64,000 nucleotides of DNA, from NCBI RefSeq assembly GCF_030657435.1, contig NZ_JAUTWS010000001.1, forward strand, positions 248,001 through 312,000, read 5' to 3'. A program made the translations under genes and the position numbers. This DNA comes from Paracraurococcus lichenis (GTDB lineage: Bacteria; Pseudomonadota; Alphaproteobacteria; Acetobacterales; Acetobacteraceae). Positions 43,307 to 50,555 of the stretch are shown piece by piece. The notes beneath the pieces are model-generated. The model was given only the letters and a program-made list of their open reading frames with translations, did no database searches and had not been told where the DNA came from. Each line of letters starts with the position of its first letter. The first letter of the stretch is position 1.

Positions 43307-44638
43307 CTACTCCGCGGCTTTCGCCGGCCGCGCCGCCGCTTCCATCGCGCGGCGGATGCGCACCGCCTCGCTCGCCTCGTCCAGCGCCACATCGGCGTAG
43401 CTCACGATACTGCCCGCCTTCACCGCGCGCTTCAGCGGCACGCCATGCGCGAGGCCGATCGGCAGCGCGCCGGCCGCGAGCGAGCGCTCGGCCGGGATGC
43501 ACTTGCCCCAGACCATGGCGCCGCCCTCGCCATCCAGCACCTCGCCCGCCGCCAGGTCGCGCTTCGCCGTCGCCGCCACGTCGCCGCGCCAGGCCTCGGA
43601 ACTGCCGGTCGGCTCCTTGCGCAGCGCGGCGCTGGCGACGGAGATGCCGAGCTCGAGCCCGATGAAGTGGTAGGGCCGCCAGAGCGCGGCGTAGCGGCCG
43701 GAGGGGTCCGTCGCCACGCCGTATTCGGAGAAGCAGCGGCGGATGTAGTCCGTCTCGCCCTCGAAGACCGCATAGACGCCCCAGCGCAGGTCGCCCACCA
43801 CCTGCCTTCCGTCGCGCTCGAGCGAGGAGATCACCTCCACCCGGCCCGTCGCGCCCGCGAAGACCCGCGGCAGGTCCTGCGTGCCGCAGGGCGGGAAGGC
43901 CAGGCCATCCTCGGGCGGCTGCAGCCCGGTGGCATTGGCGATCGCCGCCATCTCGATGCCGGACTTGGTGCCGTCGAGGAAGCTGTTGAACATCTGCGGG
44001 TTCATGCCGCCGAGCCTCGCCTGCTCCTCCGTCAGGCCGTAATGGCCCCAGACGGTGGCCGGCGTGCTGGCATGGTAGTCCGGCAGGTACTTTGTTCCTT
44101 TGCCTGCCGCCACGACCGTGAAGCCCTCCGCGCGCAGCGTGTCCACGATCTCGCAGACCAGCGCCGGCTGGTCGCCATAGGCCATGGAATAGACCGTGCC
44201 CGCGGCGCGCGCCTTCTCCGCGAGCAGCGGGCCGGCCAGCACATCGGCCTCCACGTTCACCATGACAATGTGCTTGCCATGCGCGATGGCGGCGAGCGCA
44301 TGGCGGATGCCGGCGGCCGGGTGGCCGGTGCATTCCACGATGACCTCGATGCGCGGGTCGGCGATCAGCGCCATCGCATCCTCGGTCAGCGCCGTCGCGC
44401 CGGTGCGGCAGGCGGCGTCGATGTCGGGCGCGGCGTACTTCGCCTCCGGCCAGCCCACACGCGCCAGCGCCATCCGCGCCCGCGGCAGCGCCAGGTCGGC
44501 GATGCCGGCGACATGCATCCCGACCGTCCGCTGCGAGGCCGCGAGGAACATGGAGCCGAACTTGCCCGCCCCGATCAGCCCGACCGTGACCGGCTTCCCC
44601 GCTGCCGCCCGCGCCTGCAGCATCCTGTGGAGGTTCAT
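43307..44638 (-). CDS. homoserine dehydrogenase-like oxidoreductase with C-terminal SAF domain
   Basis: 443 residues of the COG4091 type. N-terminal Rossmann motif VTVGLIGAGKFGSMFLAASQ, then IEVIVECTGHPAAGIRHALAAIAHGKHIVMVNVEADVLAGP, and a C-terminal SAF segment with KRDLAAGEVLDGEGG. Homologues occur in catabolic clusters for branched or sugar acids and are not true biosynthetic homoserine dehydrogenases. ATG 44638 follows GGAAACGC. It is divergent from the beta-hydroxyacid dehydrogenase 117 bp away, so the two probably share a control region. Confidence 0.85.
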   Translation of the reverse strand: MNLHRMLQARAAAGKPVTVGLIGAGKFGSMFLAASQRTVGMHVAGIADLALPRARMALARVGWPEAKYAAPDIDAACRTGATALTEDAMALIADPRIEVIVECTGHPAAGIRHALAAIAHGKHIVMVNVEADVLAGPLLAEKARAAGTVYSMAYGDQPALVCEIVDTLRAEGFTVVAAGKGTKYLPDYHASTPATVWGHYGLTEEQARLGGMNPQMFNSFLDGTKSGIEMAAIANATGLQPPEDGLAFPPCGTQDLPRVFAGATGRVEVISSLERDGRQVVGDLRWGVYAVFEGETDYIRRCFSEYGVATDPSGRYAALWRPYHFIGLELGISVASAALRKEPTGSSEAWRGDVAATAKRDLAAGEVLDGEGGAMVWGKCIPAERSLAAGALPIGLAHGVPLKRAVKAGSIVSYADVALDEASEAVRIRRAMEAAARPAKAAE

Positions 44639-44755
44639 GCGCGTTTCCTTCCCTTTGTCCCGGCAGGCTAGCCCAGGGCCGCGCGCCGGGCGATGGCTTG
44701 ACGCCCCGGGCCCGCGGCGGATGCTGGCCGGAGAGCGGAACGGGGGAGGGGACGC

Positions 44756-45649
44756 ATGCGCGTCGCGGTGATCGGGCTCGGCAGCATGGGGATGGGGGCG
44801 GCGCTCAGCCTCCTGAAGGCGCCGGGGCTGGAGGCGGCGGGCTGCGACCCGCGGCCGGGCGCCCAGGCGGAGTTCGCCGGCGCCGGCGGCACCGCGGTCG
44901 GTCGTGCCGCCGACCTGCCGCAGGGCACCGAGGCCGTCCAGGTCCTGGTGGTGAATGCCGGGCAATGCGAGGCGGCGCTCTTCGGGCCGGAGGGCGCGGC
45001 GCCGCGCCTCGCCCCCGGCGCCGTCATCGTCAACTCCTCCACCATCGCGCCCGAGGAGGCGCGGCGGCTCGCGGCGAAGGCCGGGGCGGCCGGGTTCCTC
45101 TACGTGGACGCGCCCGTCTCCGGCGGCGCGGTCGCGGCCCGGGCGGGGGAGATGACCGTCATGGCCTCCGGCAGCCCCGCCGCCATGGCGAAGGCGAAGC
45201 CGCTGCTGGATGCGGTGGCGAAGAAGGTCTGGCGGCTGGGCGAGGAACCCGGCCTCGGCTCCACCATGAAGGTGGTGCACCAGCTTCTCGCCGGGGTGCA
45301 CATCGCCGTCGCGGCGGAGGCCATGGCGCTCGGCCTCAAGGCTGGGCTCGAGGCGCAGGCGGTCTTCGACATCGTCACCACGGCCGCGGGCAATTCCTGG
45401 ATGTTCCAGAACCGCATGCCGCATGTGCTGGAGGGCGACGAGACCCCGCGCTCGGCGGTCGACATCTTCGTCAAGGATCTCGGCCTGGTCGGCGACCTCG
45501 CCCGCAGCGTTGCCTTTCCGGCGCCGCTGGCCGCGCAGGCGCACCAGCTCTTCGTCTCGGCCCGCGCCCAGGGGCATGGCGGCAAGGACGACGCCTTTGT
45601 CATCCGTGCCTATCAGGCGCTGACGGGCATCCGGCTGCCGAAGGACTGA
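44756..45649 (+). CDS. 3-hydroxyisobutyrate dehydrogenase-family oxidoreductase (L-threonate dehydrogenase-like)
   Basis: 297 residues. Rossmann motif VAVIGLGSMGMGAALSLL, substrate-binding block DAPVSGGAVAARAGEMTVMASG, catalytic Lys in GSTMKVVHQLLAG and C-terminal HGGKDDAFVIRAYQALTGIRLPKD. The length and the ending resemble LtnD, which oxidises L-threonate in four-carbon acid catabolism. Specificity within this family is hard to read from sequence. The ATG has GGGGAGGGGACGC upstream. A dispersed repeat starts 3 nt after the stop. Confidence 0.87.
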   Translation: MRVAVIGLGSMGMGAALSLLKAPGLEAAGCDPRPGAQAEFAGAGGTAVGRAADLPQGTEAVQVLVVNAGQCEAALFGPEGAAPRLAPGAVIVNSSTIAPEEARRLAAKAGAAGFLYVDAPVSGGAVAARAGEMTVMASGSPAAMAKAKPLLDAVAKKVWRLGEEPGLGSTMKVVHQLLAGVHIAVAAEAMALGLKAGLEAQAVFDIVTTAAGNSWMFQNRMPHVLEGDETPRSAVDIFVKDLGLVGDLARSVAFPAPLAAQAHQLFVSARAQGHGGKDDAFVIRAYQALTGIRLPKD

Positions 45650-45651
45650 GT

Positions 45652-45714
45652 CGGCCCGATGGCCGGAGCGCCGGAGGGCGCGAAGGCCTGAATCGGCCCG
45701 CCCAACATGCAAGC
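45652..45714. repeat. dispersed palindromic repeat, copy 2
   Basis: This 63-bp element begins 3 nt after the preceding stop codon. It matches the element at 47612-47674 at 52 of 63 positions with no gaps. It contains the CCGAT...TGAATCGG frame and ends in CATGCAAGC. Confidence 0.7.
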
Positions 45715-45776
45715 GGCCACGCCCAGAGCGGTGCGTTCCGCTTGCGCGGGCGCCTTGGACCGAGGCACGATGTCAT

Positions 45777-45791
45777 GAACAGAGGGTGAAC
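45777..45791. promoter_or_regulatory. LexA (SOS) box, upstream copy
   Basis: GAAC-N7-GAAC, the reverse-complement form of the alphaproteobacterial LexA consensus GTTC-N7-GTTC, with an exact 7-nt spacer (AGAGGGT). It starts 33 bp, about three helical turns, before the second box and 45 bp upstream of the end of the promoter region of the 73-residue membrane protein gene. Confidence 0.72.
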
Positions 45792-45809
45792 TTTCCCTCT
45801 TGCGCCCCT

Positions 45810-45824
45810 GTTCGCACTTTGTTC
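45810..45824. promoter_or_regulatory. LexA (SOS) box, promoter-proximal copy
   Basis: GTTC-N7-GTTC with an exact 7-nt spacer (GCACTTT), ending 11 nt before the ATG at 45836. A candidate promoter overlaps it: TTGCGC at 45800-45805 with a TATAG-containing segment at 45825-45830. LexA bound here would block transcription. The mRNA would have almost no leader. Confidence 0.75.
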
Positions 45825-45835
45825 CTATAGGGGTC

Positions 45836-46057
45836 ATGCACACCCCAGCCTTCGCCGATGCCGGCTTCGCCATCCCGCCGCGCCCCGCCGGGGCCAGGGC
45901 CGTCTCCTTCACCCCCGCCGCCCGCCGCACCGCCCGCGCGGCACGGGGCTGGGTCACCGGCCTCGGCGCGCTGCAGGAGGCGAGCCTGCTTGGCATCCTC
46001 GGCCTGCTCGCCGGCTGGGGCCTCGCGGAGCTTGCCCTGTGGCTGCAGGGGTTCTGA
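45836..46057 (+). CDS. small SOS-controlled membrane protein, function unknown
   Basis: 73 residues: a Pro/Arg-rich basic N-terminal half (PPRPAGARAVSFTPAARRTARAARG), then one C-terminal transmembrane helix (LLGILGLLAGWGLAELALWL) and Gln-Gly-Phe at the end. It would sit in the inner membrane with the basic part in the cytoplasm. I do not recognise a family. Two perfect LexA boxes immediately upstream indicate DNA-damage induction. Small membrane proteins under LexA in other bacteria (SidA of Caulobacter, YneA of Bacillus) block cell division, so that role is a reasonable hypothesis. An upstream TTG/ATG extension would cross the promoter and is unlikely. Confidence 0.65.
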   Translation: MHTPAFADAGFAIPPRPAGARAVSFTPAARRTARAARGWVTGLGALQEASLLGILGLLAGWGLAELALWLQGF

Positions 46058-46208
46058 GGGCTCGGCTATTCCCGCAATGGTTGATGAAGACTTCTCCAGG
46101 CACTTGTATGGTTGTTCACACGCTCGCGTTTAGGTTCGATCCTTAGCTTCTCGCATGATCGGGAGGTTCGCCGGCGACCGCGCCGGCTCCCAGATGCGAG
46201 GTTCTTCG

Positions 46209-47609
46209 GTGGATTTGAACGTCCTGCTGCGCGGCCAGTCCAATGCCTTCCTGACCGGGCTGTTCCACGGCAACGACATCGTCGCGCGCGCCCAGCAACT
46301 GCTCGGCTTCGACGGCGTGACCGACAAGGTGACGCTGGAATATGCCCATGACCAGCCGGACGCCGCGGGCAATACGGTCTATAGCGGGACCTCCTTCCTT
46401 AACGAATGGCTCAACCCGACCTCGACCGGCGGCTGGCAGGTCGGCCAGCTCGAGCAGGGCCTGCTGAACTACATCAACGCCCTGCCCGCGGCGCAGAAGG
46501 CCGAGCCGACCGCGGTGGTCTGGCTGCACAGCGAATACGACAGCGGCTTCGGCACCCTCACGCCGGCCTATTGGGAAAGCGCCGTGCAATACGACGCCGC
46601 GCTGGTCCGCCAGGCCTTCGGCAAGGATGCCGCCTCGCTGCCCTATCTCTTCGTCAGCGCCATCCCCTATGGCTCGGGCACCGATGCGGGCCACCAGGCG
46701 ATCCGGATCGGGATGGAGGAGCTCGCCGACAACCCAGCCTTCAATGCCAGCATCGCGGCGCGCATCCAGGACGCCAACATGGACTGGGACATCAACGGCA
46801 CCTATGGCGGGTCGCACATGTCCTGGCAGGACCAGGACATCTTGGCGACGCGCATCGCGCTCTCGATCGCCCAGGATTTCGCCGCCTATGCCAAGCCCGG
46901 CTCGGCGGTCGCGCTGGCCGGCGGCCAGGTCGACAATCTCGGGCCGGAGGTGATCTCCGCCACCGTCTCGGCCCCCAACCAGCTCATGCTCAAGGTCGCC
47001 TTCGACGCCGCCAGCAGCCTCGCGGCGCTCGATGCCAGCGCGGCGCAGGGCGTCGGCTGGTCCCTCATCGGCGCCGACGGGACGAAGATCAGCGGCGGCG
47101 CCGCCGCGCTCGCCATCGGCGGGCCGGACACGCTCTACGTCTCATTCAACGGCCTCATCCCGGCCGGCGCCAAGCTCTACTACGGCTATGGCTATGGCCG
47201 GCTCGCCGGCGCGGACGGTACCGGGGAAGGGCACGCGGTCTACGACAATGCCGGGCTGCCGATCTGGGTGGATGCGCATGGCCTGGCGGTCGGCGGCGCT
47301 GCGGTCGCCGGGCCGGACACCGCCACCGGCAATGCGGTGCAGGTCGGCGCCGCCGGCGGCAGCTTCACCGGGACGGCGGCGGCCGAGACCTGGGTCTTCA
47401 GCCAGGGCTCCGGCGCCACGACCATCGCGAATTTCGATCCCACGCAGGACAACCTGTCCTTCAGCGGCATCCCCGGCGACCACCTGATCTACTGGGACAC
47501 CGCCCCGCTCGGCTTCGCCGGCCTCGGCGTCACCTGGACCGGGGCGCAGGGCGGGGTGATCCTGCCGGGCGTATCCGCCGTGCCGGACAGTCACGTCCTG
47601 ATCGCCTGA
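46209..47609 (+). CDS. SGNH/sialate-esterase-like protein with C-terminal type I secretion domain
   Basis: 466 residues from GTG 46209 (GAGG upstream); an in-frame ATG at 46155 would add 18. The N-terminal domain opens with LNVLLRGQSNAFLTG, matching the GQSN nucleophile block of carbohydrate esterases, and contains AVVWLHSEYDSGFG and a late GGSHMSWQDQDILATRIA that could supply the catalytic His. After a beta-rich region, the last 90 residues (FTGTAAAETWVFSQGSGATTIANFDPTQDNLSFSGIPGD) resemble RTX-type C-terminal secretion modules. There is no N-terminal signal, in line with type I export. Possible role: deacylation of an extracellular glycan. Unusual neighbour for flagellin. Confidence 0.6.
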   Translation: MDLNVLLRGQSNAFLTGLFHGNDIVARAQQLLGFDGVTDKVTLEYAHDQPDAAGNTVYSGTSFLNEWLNPTSTGGWQVGQLEQGLLNYINALPAAQKAEPTAVVWLHSEYDSGFGTLTPAYWESAVQYDAALVRQAFGKDAASLPYLFVSAIPYGSGTDAGHQAIRIGMEELADNPAFNASIAARIQDANMDWDINGTYGGSHMSWQDQDILATRIALSIAQDFAAYAKPGSAVALAGGQVDNLGPEVISATVSAPNQLMLKVAFDAASSLAALDASAAQGVGWSLIGADGTKISGGAAALAIGGPDTLYVSFNGLIPAGAKLYYGYGYGRLAGADGTGEGHAVYDNAGLPIWVDAHGLAVGGAAVAGPDTATGNAVQVGAAGGSFTGTAAAETWVFSQGSGATTIANFDPTQDNLSFSGIPGDHLIYWDTAPLGFAGLGVTWTGAQGGVILPGVSAVPDSHVLIA

Positions 47610-47611
47610 CG

Positions 47612-47674
47612 CGTGCCGATGACCGAAGGGCCGGATGGCCCGGAGGTCTGAATCGGCTCGCCCACCATGCAAGC
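47612..47674. repeat. dispersed palindromic repeat, copy 3
   Basis: A 63-bp element starting 3 nt after the SGNH gene stop codon, and identical at 52 of 63 positions to the copy at 45652. It lies in the leader/promoter region of flagellin. Confidence 0.7.
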
Positions 47675-47777
47675 CGGCCCGACCGGGCGGCTTAACGCCG
47701 CCTTCACCGCCGCTGCGGGAGACTGGGAGCCGTGGTCCCGAACGAACCGGGGCCCGGCAACCCGAGGGAAAACCCGC

Positions 47778-48614
47778 ATGGCCCTGAATTCCGTGAACAC
47801 CAACAACGGCGCCATGGTGGCGCTGCAGTCCCTGAACCGGACATCGGACGAACTGGCCGCGACCCAGAAGCGCATCTCGACCGGCTATCGCGTCGCCGAT
47901 GCCAGGGACGACGGCGCCGCCTTCGCCGTCGCCGAGCGCGTGCGCGGCGAGATCGCGGCCACCCAGTCCGCGAACGAGCAGCTCGGCGGCATGAAGGGCC
48001 TGCTCGACGTCACCCAGGCCAGCCTCGGCAATGTCTCCGACACCCTGAAGAAGATGAAGGAACTCGTCGTCAAGCTGGCCGACGACTCCATCACGACCGA
48101 GCAGCGCACCCAGTACCAGACCCAGGTGAAGGAGCTGACCAACAACGTCAAAGCCTTCATCGAGGACGCCAGCTACAACGGCAAGAACATCCTCGACGAG
48201 AGCGTGAGCACCCTCGCCAATACGGTGGTGCGCAACGGCGCCGGCGTGACCTACACCTTCAGCGGCTATTCCGCGCTGACCAACATCTTCGACGGCATCT
48301 CGACCGCCAATACCTGGGACCAGGCCTCCGCCTCGGCGGCGCTGACGGCGACCGGCGCGCTCTCCACTGCCATCAGCAACACCCTCACCCAGCTCAACAA
48401 TTTCGGCAGCTACTCGAAATACGTCGACAGCCAGATCACCTACAACAAGGCCAAGATGGACGCGCAGGAAAGCGGCCTCGGCGCGCTGGTCGATGCCGAC
48501 CTCGCCAAGGAATCCGCCCGCCTGCAGTCGCTGCAGATCCGCCAGCAGCTCGGCACCCAGGCGCTCGGCATCGCCAACCAGGCGCCGCAGACCCTGCTCA
48601 GCCTCTTCCGCTGA
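47778..48614 (+). CDS. flagellin
   Basis: 278 residues, a short alphaproteobacterial flagellin. N-terminal D0/D1 helices (ALNSVNTNNGAMVALQSLNRTSDELAATQKRISTGYRVADARDDGAAFAVAERVRGE) and C-terminal helices ending RLQSLQIRQQLGTQALGIANQAPQTLLSLFR are both typical, with a small variable centre rich in Ser/Thr (TFSGYSALTNIFDGISTANTW) that could carry O-linked glycans. ATG 47778 has AGGGAAAA upstream. It is followed by flaF and glycosylation-type genes. Confidence 0.95.
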   Translation: MALNSVNTNNGAMVALQSLNRTSDELAATQKRISTGYRVADARDDGAAFAVAERVRGEIAATQSANEQLGGMKGLLDVTQASLGNVSDTLKKMKELVVKLADDSITTEQRTQYQTQVKELTNNVKAFIEDASYNGKNILDESVSTLANTVVRNGAGVTYTFSGYSALTNIFDGISTANTWDQASASAALTATGALSTAISNTLTQLNNFGSYSKYVDSQITYNKAKMDAQESGLGALVDADLAKESARLQSLQIRQQLGTQALGIANQAPQTLLSLFR

Positions 48615-48738
48615 TCCGCCGCGTCGTCCGCCCCGCACCGCGCGCGGGCCACGGCACCGCCGGCAGGAGGCCGGCCGACGCTCCCTGTATCGCCGTCGCG
48701 GCCGAGCCCGAGCGGCACTCCAGCAAGGAATGCTGCGC

Positions 48739-49101
48739 ATGACCAACCCGAATCCCGCACCCGATTCCCCGCAGCCCGCCCTCTCCGGCGCTGCCGCCTA
48801 TCGCCGCCGCCTCACGCCGAAGCAGATGGAGGCCGAGGTCTTCGCCCGCGCCACCCGTTCGATCCGCGCCGCCGAGGCCGAGGGGCCGCTCGCCCGCGCC
48901 CGCGCGCTCGCCGACAACCGGCGCCTCTGGGACGTGGTGCATGCCCTGGTGCTCGATCCCACCAATGTCCTGCCGCCGGCCCTGCGCGGCCAGATCGCGG
49001 GCGTCGCCCTCGCCGTGCTGCGCGAATTCGACCGGCCCGAGCCGGATCTCGGCTTCATCGCCGAGATGAACGAGCATTTCGCCGCCGGCCTGTGGCGCTG
49101 A
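48739..49101 (+). CDS. flaF: flagellar biosynthesis regulator FlaF
   Basis: 120 residues of the FlaF family, found in alphaproteobacteria, where it promotes flagellin synthesis and works opposite to FlbT. Visible are the family blocks AYRRRLTPKQMEAEVFARATRSIRAAE, ALADNRRLWDVVHALVLDPTNVLPPALRGQIAGVAL. ATG 48739 has AAGGAA at a suitable distance; an earlier ATG at 48730 lies too close to it. Stands 124 bp after flagellin. No flbT gene is in the window. Confidence 0.85.
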   Translation: MTNPNPAPDSPQPALSGAAAYRRRLTPKQMEAEVFARATRSIRAAEAEGPLARARALADNRRLWDVVHALVLDPTNVLPPALRGQIAGVALAVLREFDRPEPDLGFIAEMNEHFAAGLWR

Positions 49102-49106
49102 CCGCC

Positions 49107-50555
49107 ATGCAGCCCGGCCTGCCGCCCGCGCCGCCGCCCATGCCCGGGGCCGCCGCCGCCCGCCTCGCCGCTGCGGCCCGCACCCTGCTGCGCGACGGGC
49201 GGGCGGAGGAGGCGCTGCCCATGCTCGACCGCCTCGGCGCCCTCGAGGATGCCAAGTCCACCGCCGCCCTGCGGGCCGAGGCGCTGCTCCAGCTCGGCCG
49301 GCCGGAGGAGGCCGAGGAGGCGGCCGATGCCGCCATGGCCGGGCTGCCGGAGGCCGCGCCGCTCCGCCGGCTGCGCGCCCGCATCCGCCTCGCCCGTGGC
49401 CGCCACGCCCCCGCCGCCGAGGATGCCGCCGCCGCCGTCATGGCCGAGCCCGGCGACCTCGCCGGCCGGCTGCTGCTCGCCGCCGCCCTGCTCGAGGCCG
49501 GCCGGCACGACGAGGCCATCTGGTTCCTCGGCGAGGCCTGGCGGGCCGATCCCGGCAACCCGACGCTGCAGCTCCGCCTAGGCCAGGCCTTCCTGCGCGC
49601 CGGCCGGCACGCGGCGGCGGCCGAGATTCTGGCGCAGTGCGAGGCGACGGCCCCCGGCACGCCGGGCATCGCCGCGCTGCGCGCCCAGGCCGCGCTGCTG
49701 GCCGGCGCGGCGGGGGAGGCCGAGGCCATCGCCCGCGCCGCCCTCGCCCGCGGCGTGGCGGAGGCCGCGCTGCACAGCCTCCTCGCCCATGCCCTGGTGC
49801 AGCAGGGCCGGCTGGCCGAGGCCGGGCCGCATTTCGCCGCCGCCGCCCGCCTCGCCCCGGGCAGCGACTACCTCGCGCATCTCGCCGCCGCCGCGGGCGG
49901 GACGGCCGCGGACCGCGCGCCGGCCGCCTATGTCGCGACGCTCTTCGACGGCTATGCCCCGCATTTCGAGGCCTCGCTGCTCGGCCTCGGCTACCGCGTG
50001 CCCGGCCTGGTGCGGCGGGCGCTGGAGCGGCGCCGGCCGGCGATCGCCGCGGGGCAGGCGGCACTCGGCCCGGTGCTCGATCTCGGCTGCGGCACCGGCC
50101 TGGTCGGCGTCGCGCTCTCGGACCTGCCCGGCGGTCCGCTGACCGGCATCGACCTCTCCGCCGCCATGCTGGAGCAGGCTGCGGCGAAGGGGCTCTATGC
50201 CGGCCTGCGCCAGGCCGACATCGTCGATGCGCTGCGGCAGGACACCGGCGCCTATGCGCTCATCATCGCGGCCGATGTCTTCTGCTACCTCGGCGCGCTC
50301 GAGCCGGTGCTGGCGCTCTGCCGCGCCCGGCTCGCGCCCGGCGGCCTGCTGGTCTTCAGCTTGGAGCGCGCCGAGCCCGGCGCCGCCTGGCGGCTGGGGC
50401 CGCAGGGCCGCTACGCCCATGCGCCGGACTACCTCGCCGCCTGCCTCGCCGGTGCCGGACTGCGCGCGCTGGAGTGCCGGGAGGAAGCGCTGCGCCGCGA
50501 CGCCGAGCAGGAGGTGCCCGGCCTGCTGGTGGTGGCCGATGCCGCCGATCCCTGA
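49107..50555 (+). CDS. TPR-repeat protein with class I SAM-dependent methyltransferase domain
   Basis: 482 residues. Residues about 15-265 are Ala-rich tetratricopeptide repeats (ALPMLDRLGALEDAKS, GRHDEAIWFLGEAWRADPGNPTLQLRLGQAFLRAGRH). The C-terminal 200 residues are a methyltransferase with motif I VLDLGCGTGLVGVALSDL, TGIDLSAAMLEQAA and ADVFCYLGALEPVLALCRARLAPGGLLVFSLERA. GTG 49092 is an alternative start overlapping flaF. Sitting between flaF and a GT41 enzyme, it may methylate flagellin or its glycan (inference). Confidence 0.82.
   Translation: MQPGLPPAPPPMPGAAAARLAAAARTLLRDGRAEEALPMLDRLGALEDAKSTAALRAEALLQLGRPEEAEEAADAAMAGLPEAAPLRRLRARIRLARGRHAPAAEDAAAAVMAEPGDLAGRLLLAAALLEAGRHDEAIWFLGEAWRADPGNPTLQLRLGQAFLRAGRHAAAAEILAQCEATAPGTPGIAALRAQAALLAGAAGEAEAIARAALARGVAEAALHSLLAHALVQQGRLAEAGPHFAAAARLAPGSDYLAHLAAAAGGTAADRAPAAYVATLFDGYAPHFEASLLGLGYRVPGLVRRALERRRPAIAAGQAALGPVLDLGCGTGLVGVALSDLPGGPLTGIDLSAAMLEQAAAKGLYAGLRQADIVDALRQDTGAYALIIAADVFCYLGALEPVLALCRARLAPGGLLVFSLERAEPGAAWRLGPQGRYAHAPDYLAACLAGAGLRALECREEALRRDAEQEVPGLLVVADAADP

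Noticed and set aside
46104..46140. Further GTTC motifs before the SGNH gene as a third LexA box
   Set aside because: The two GTTC copies are 16 nt apart, not 7, so they do not fit the LexA consensus.
47675..47777. Sigma-54 or sigma-28 promoter before flagellin
   Set aside because: No TGGC-N9-TTGC or TAAA-N15-GCCGATAA match was convincing in the leader.
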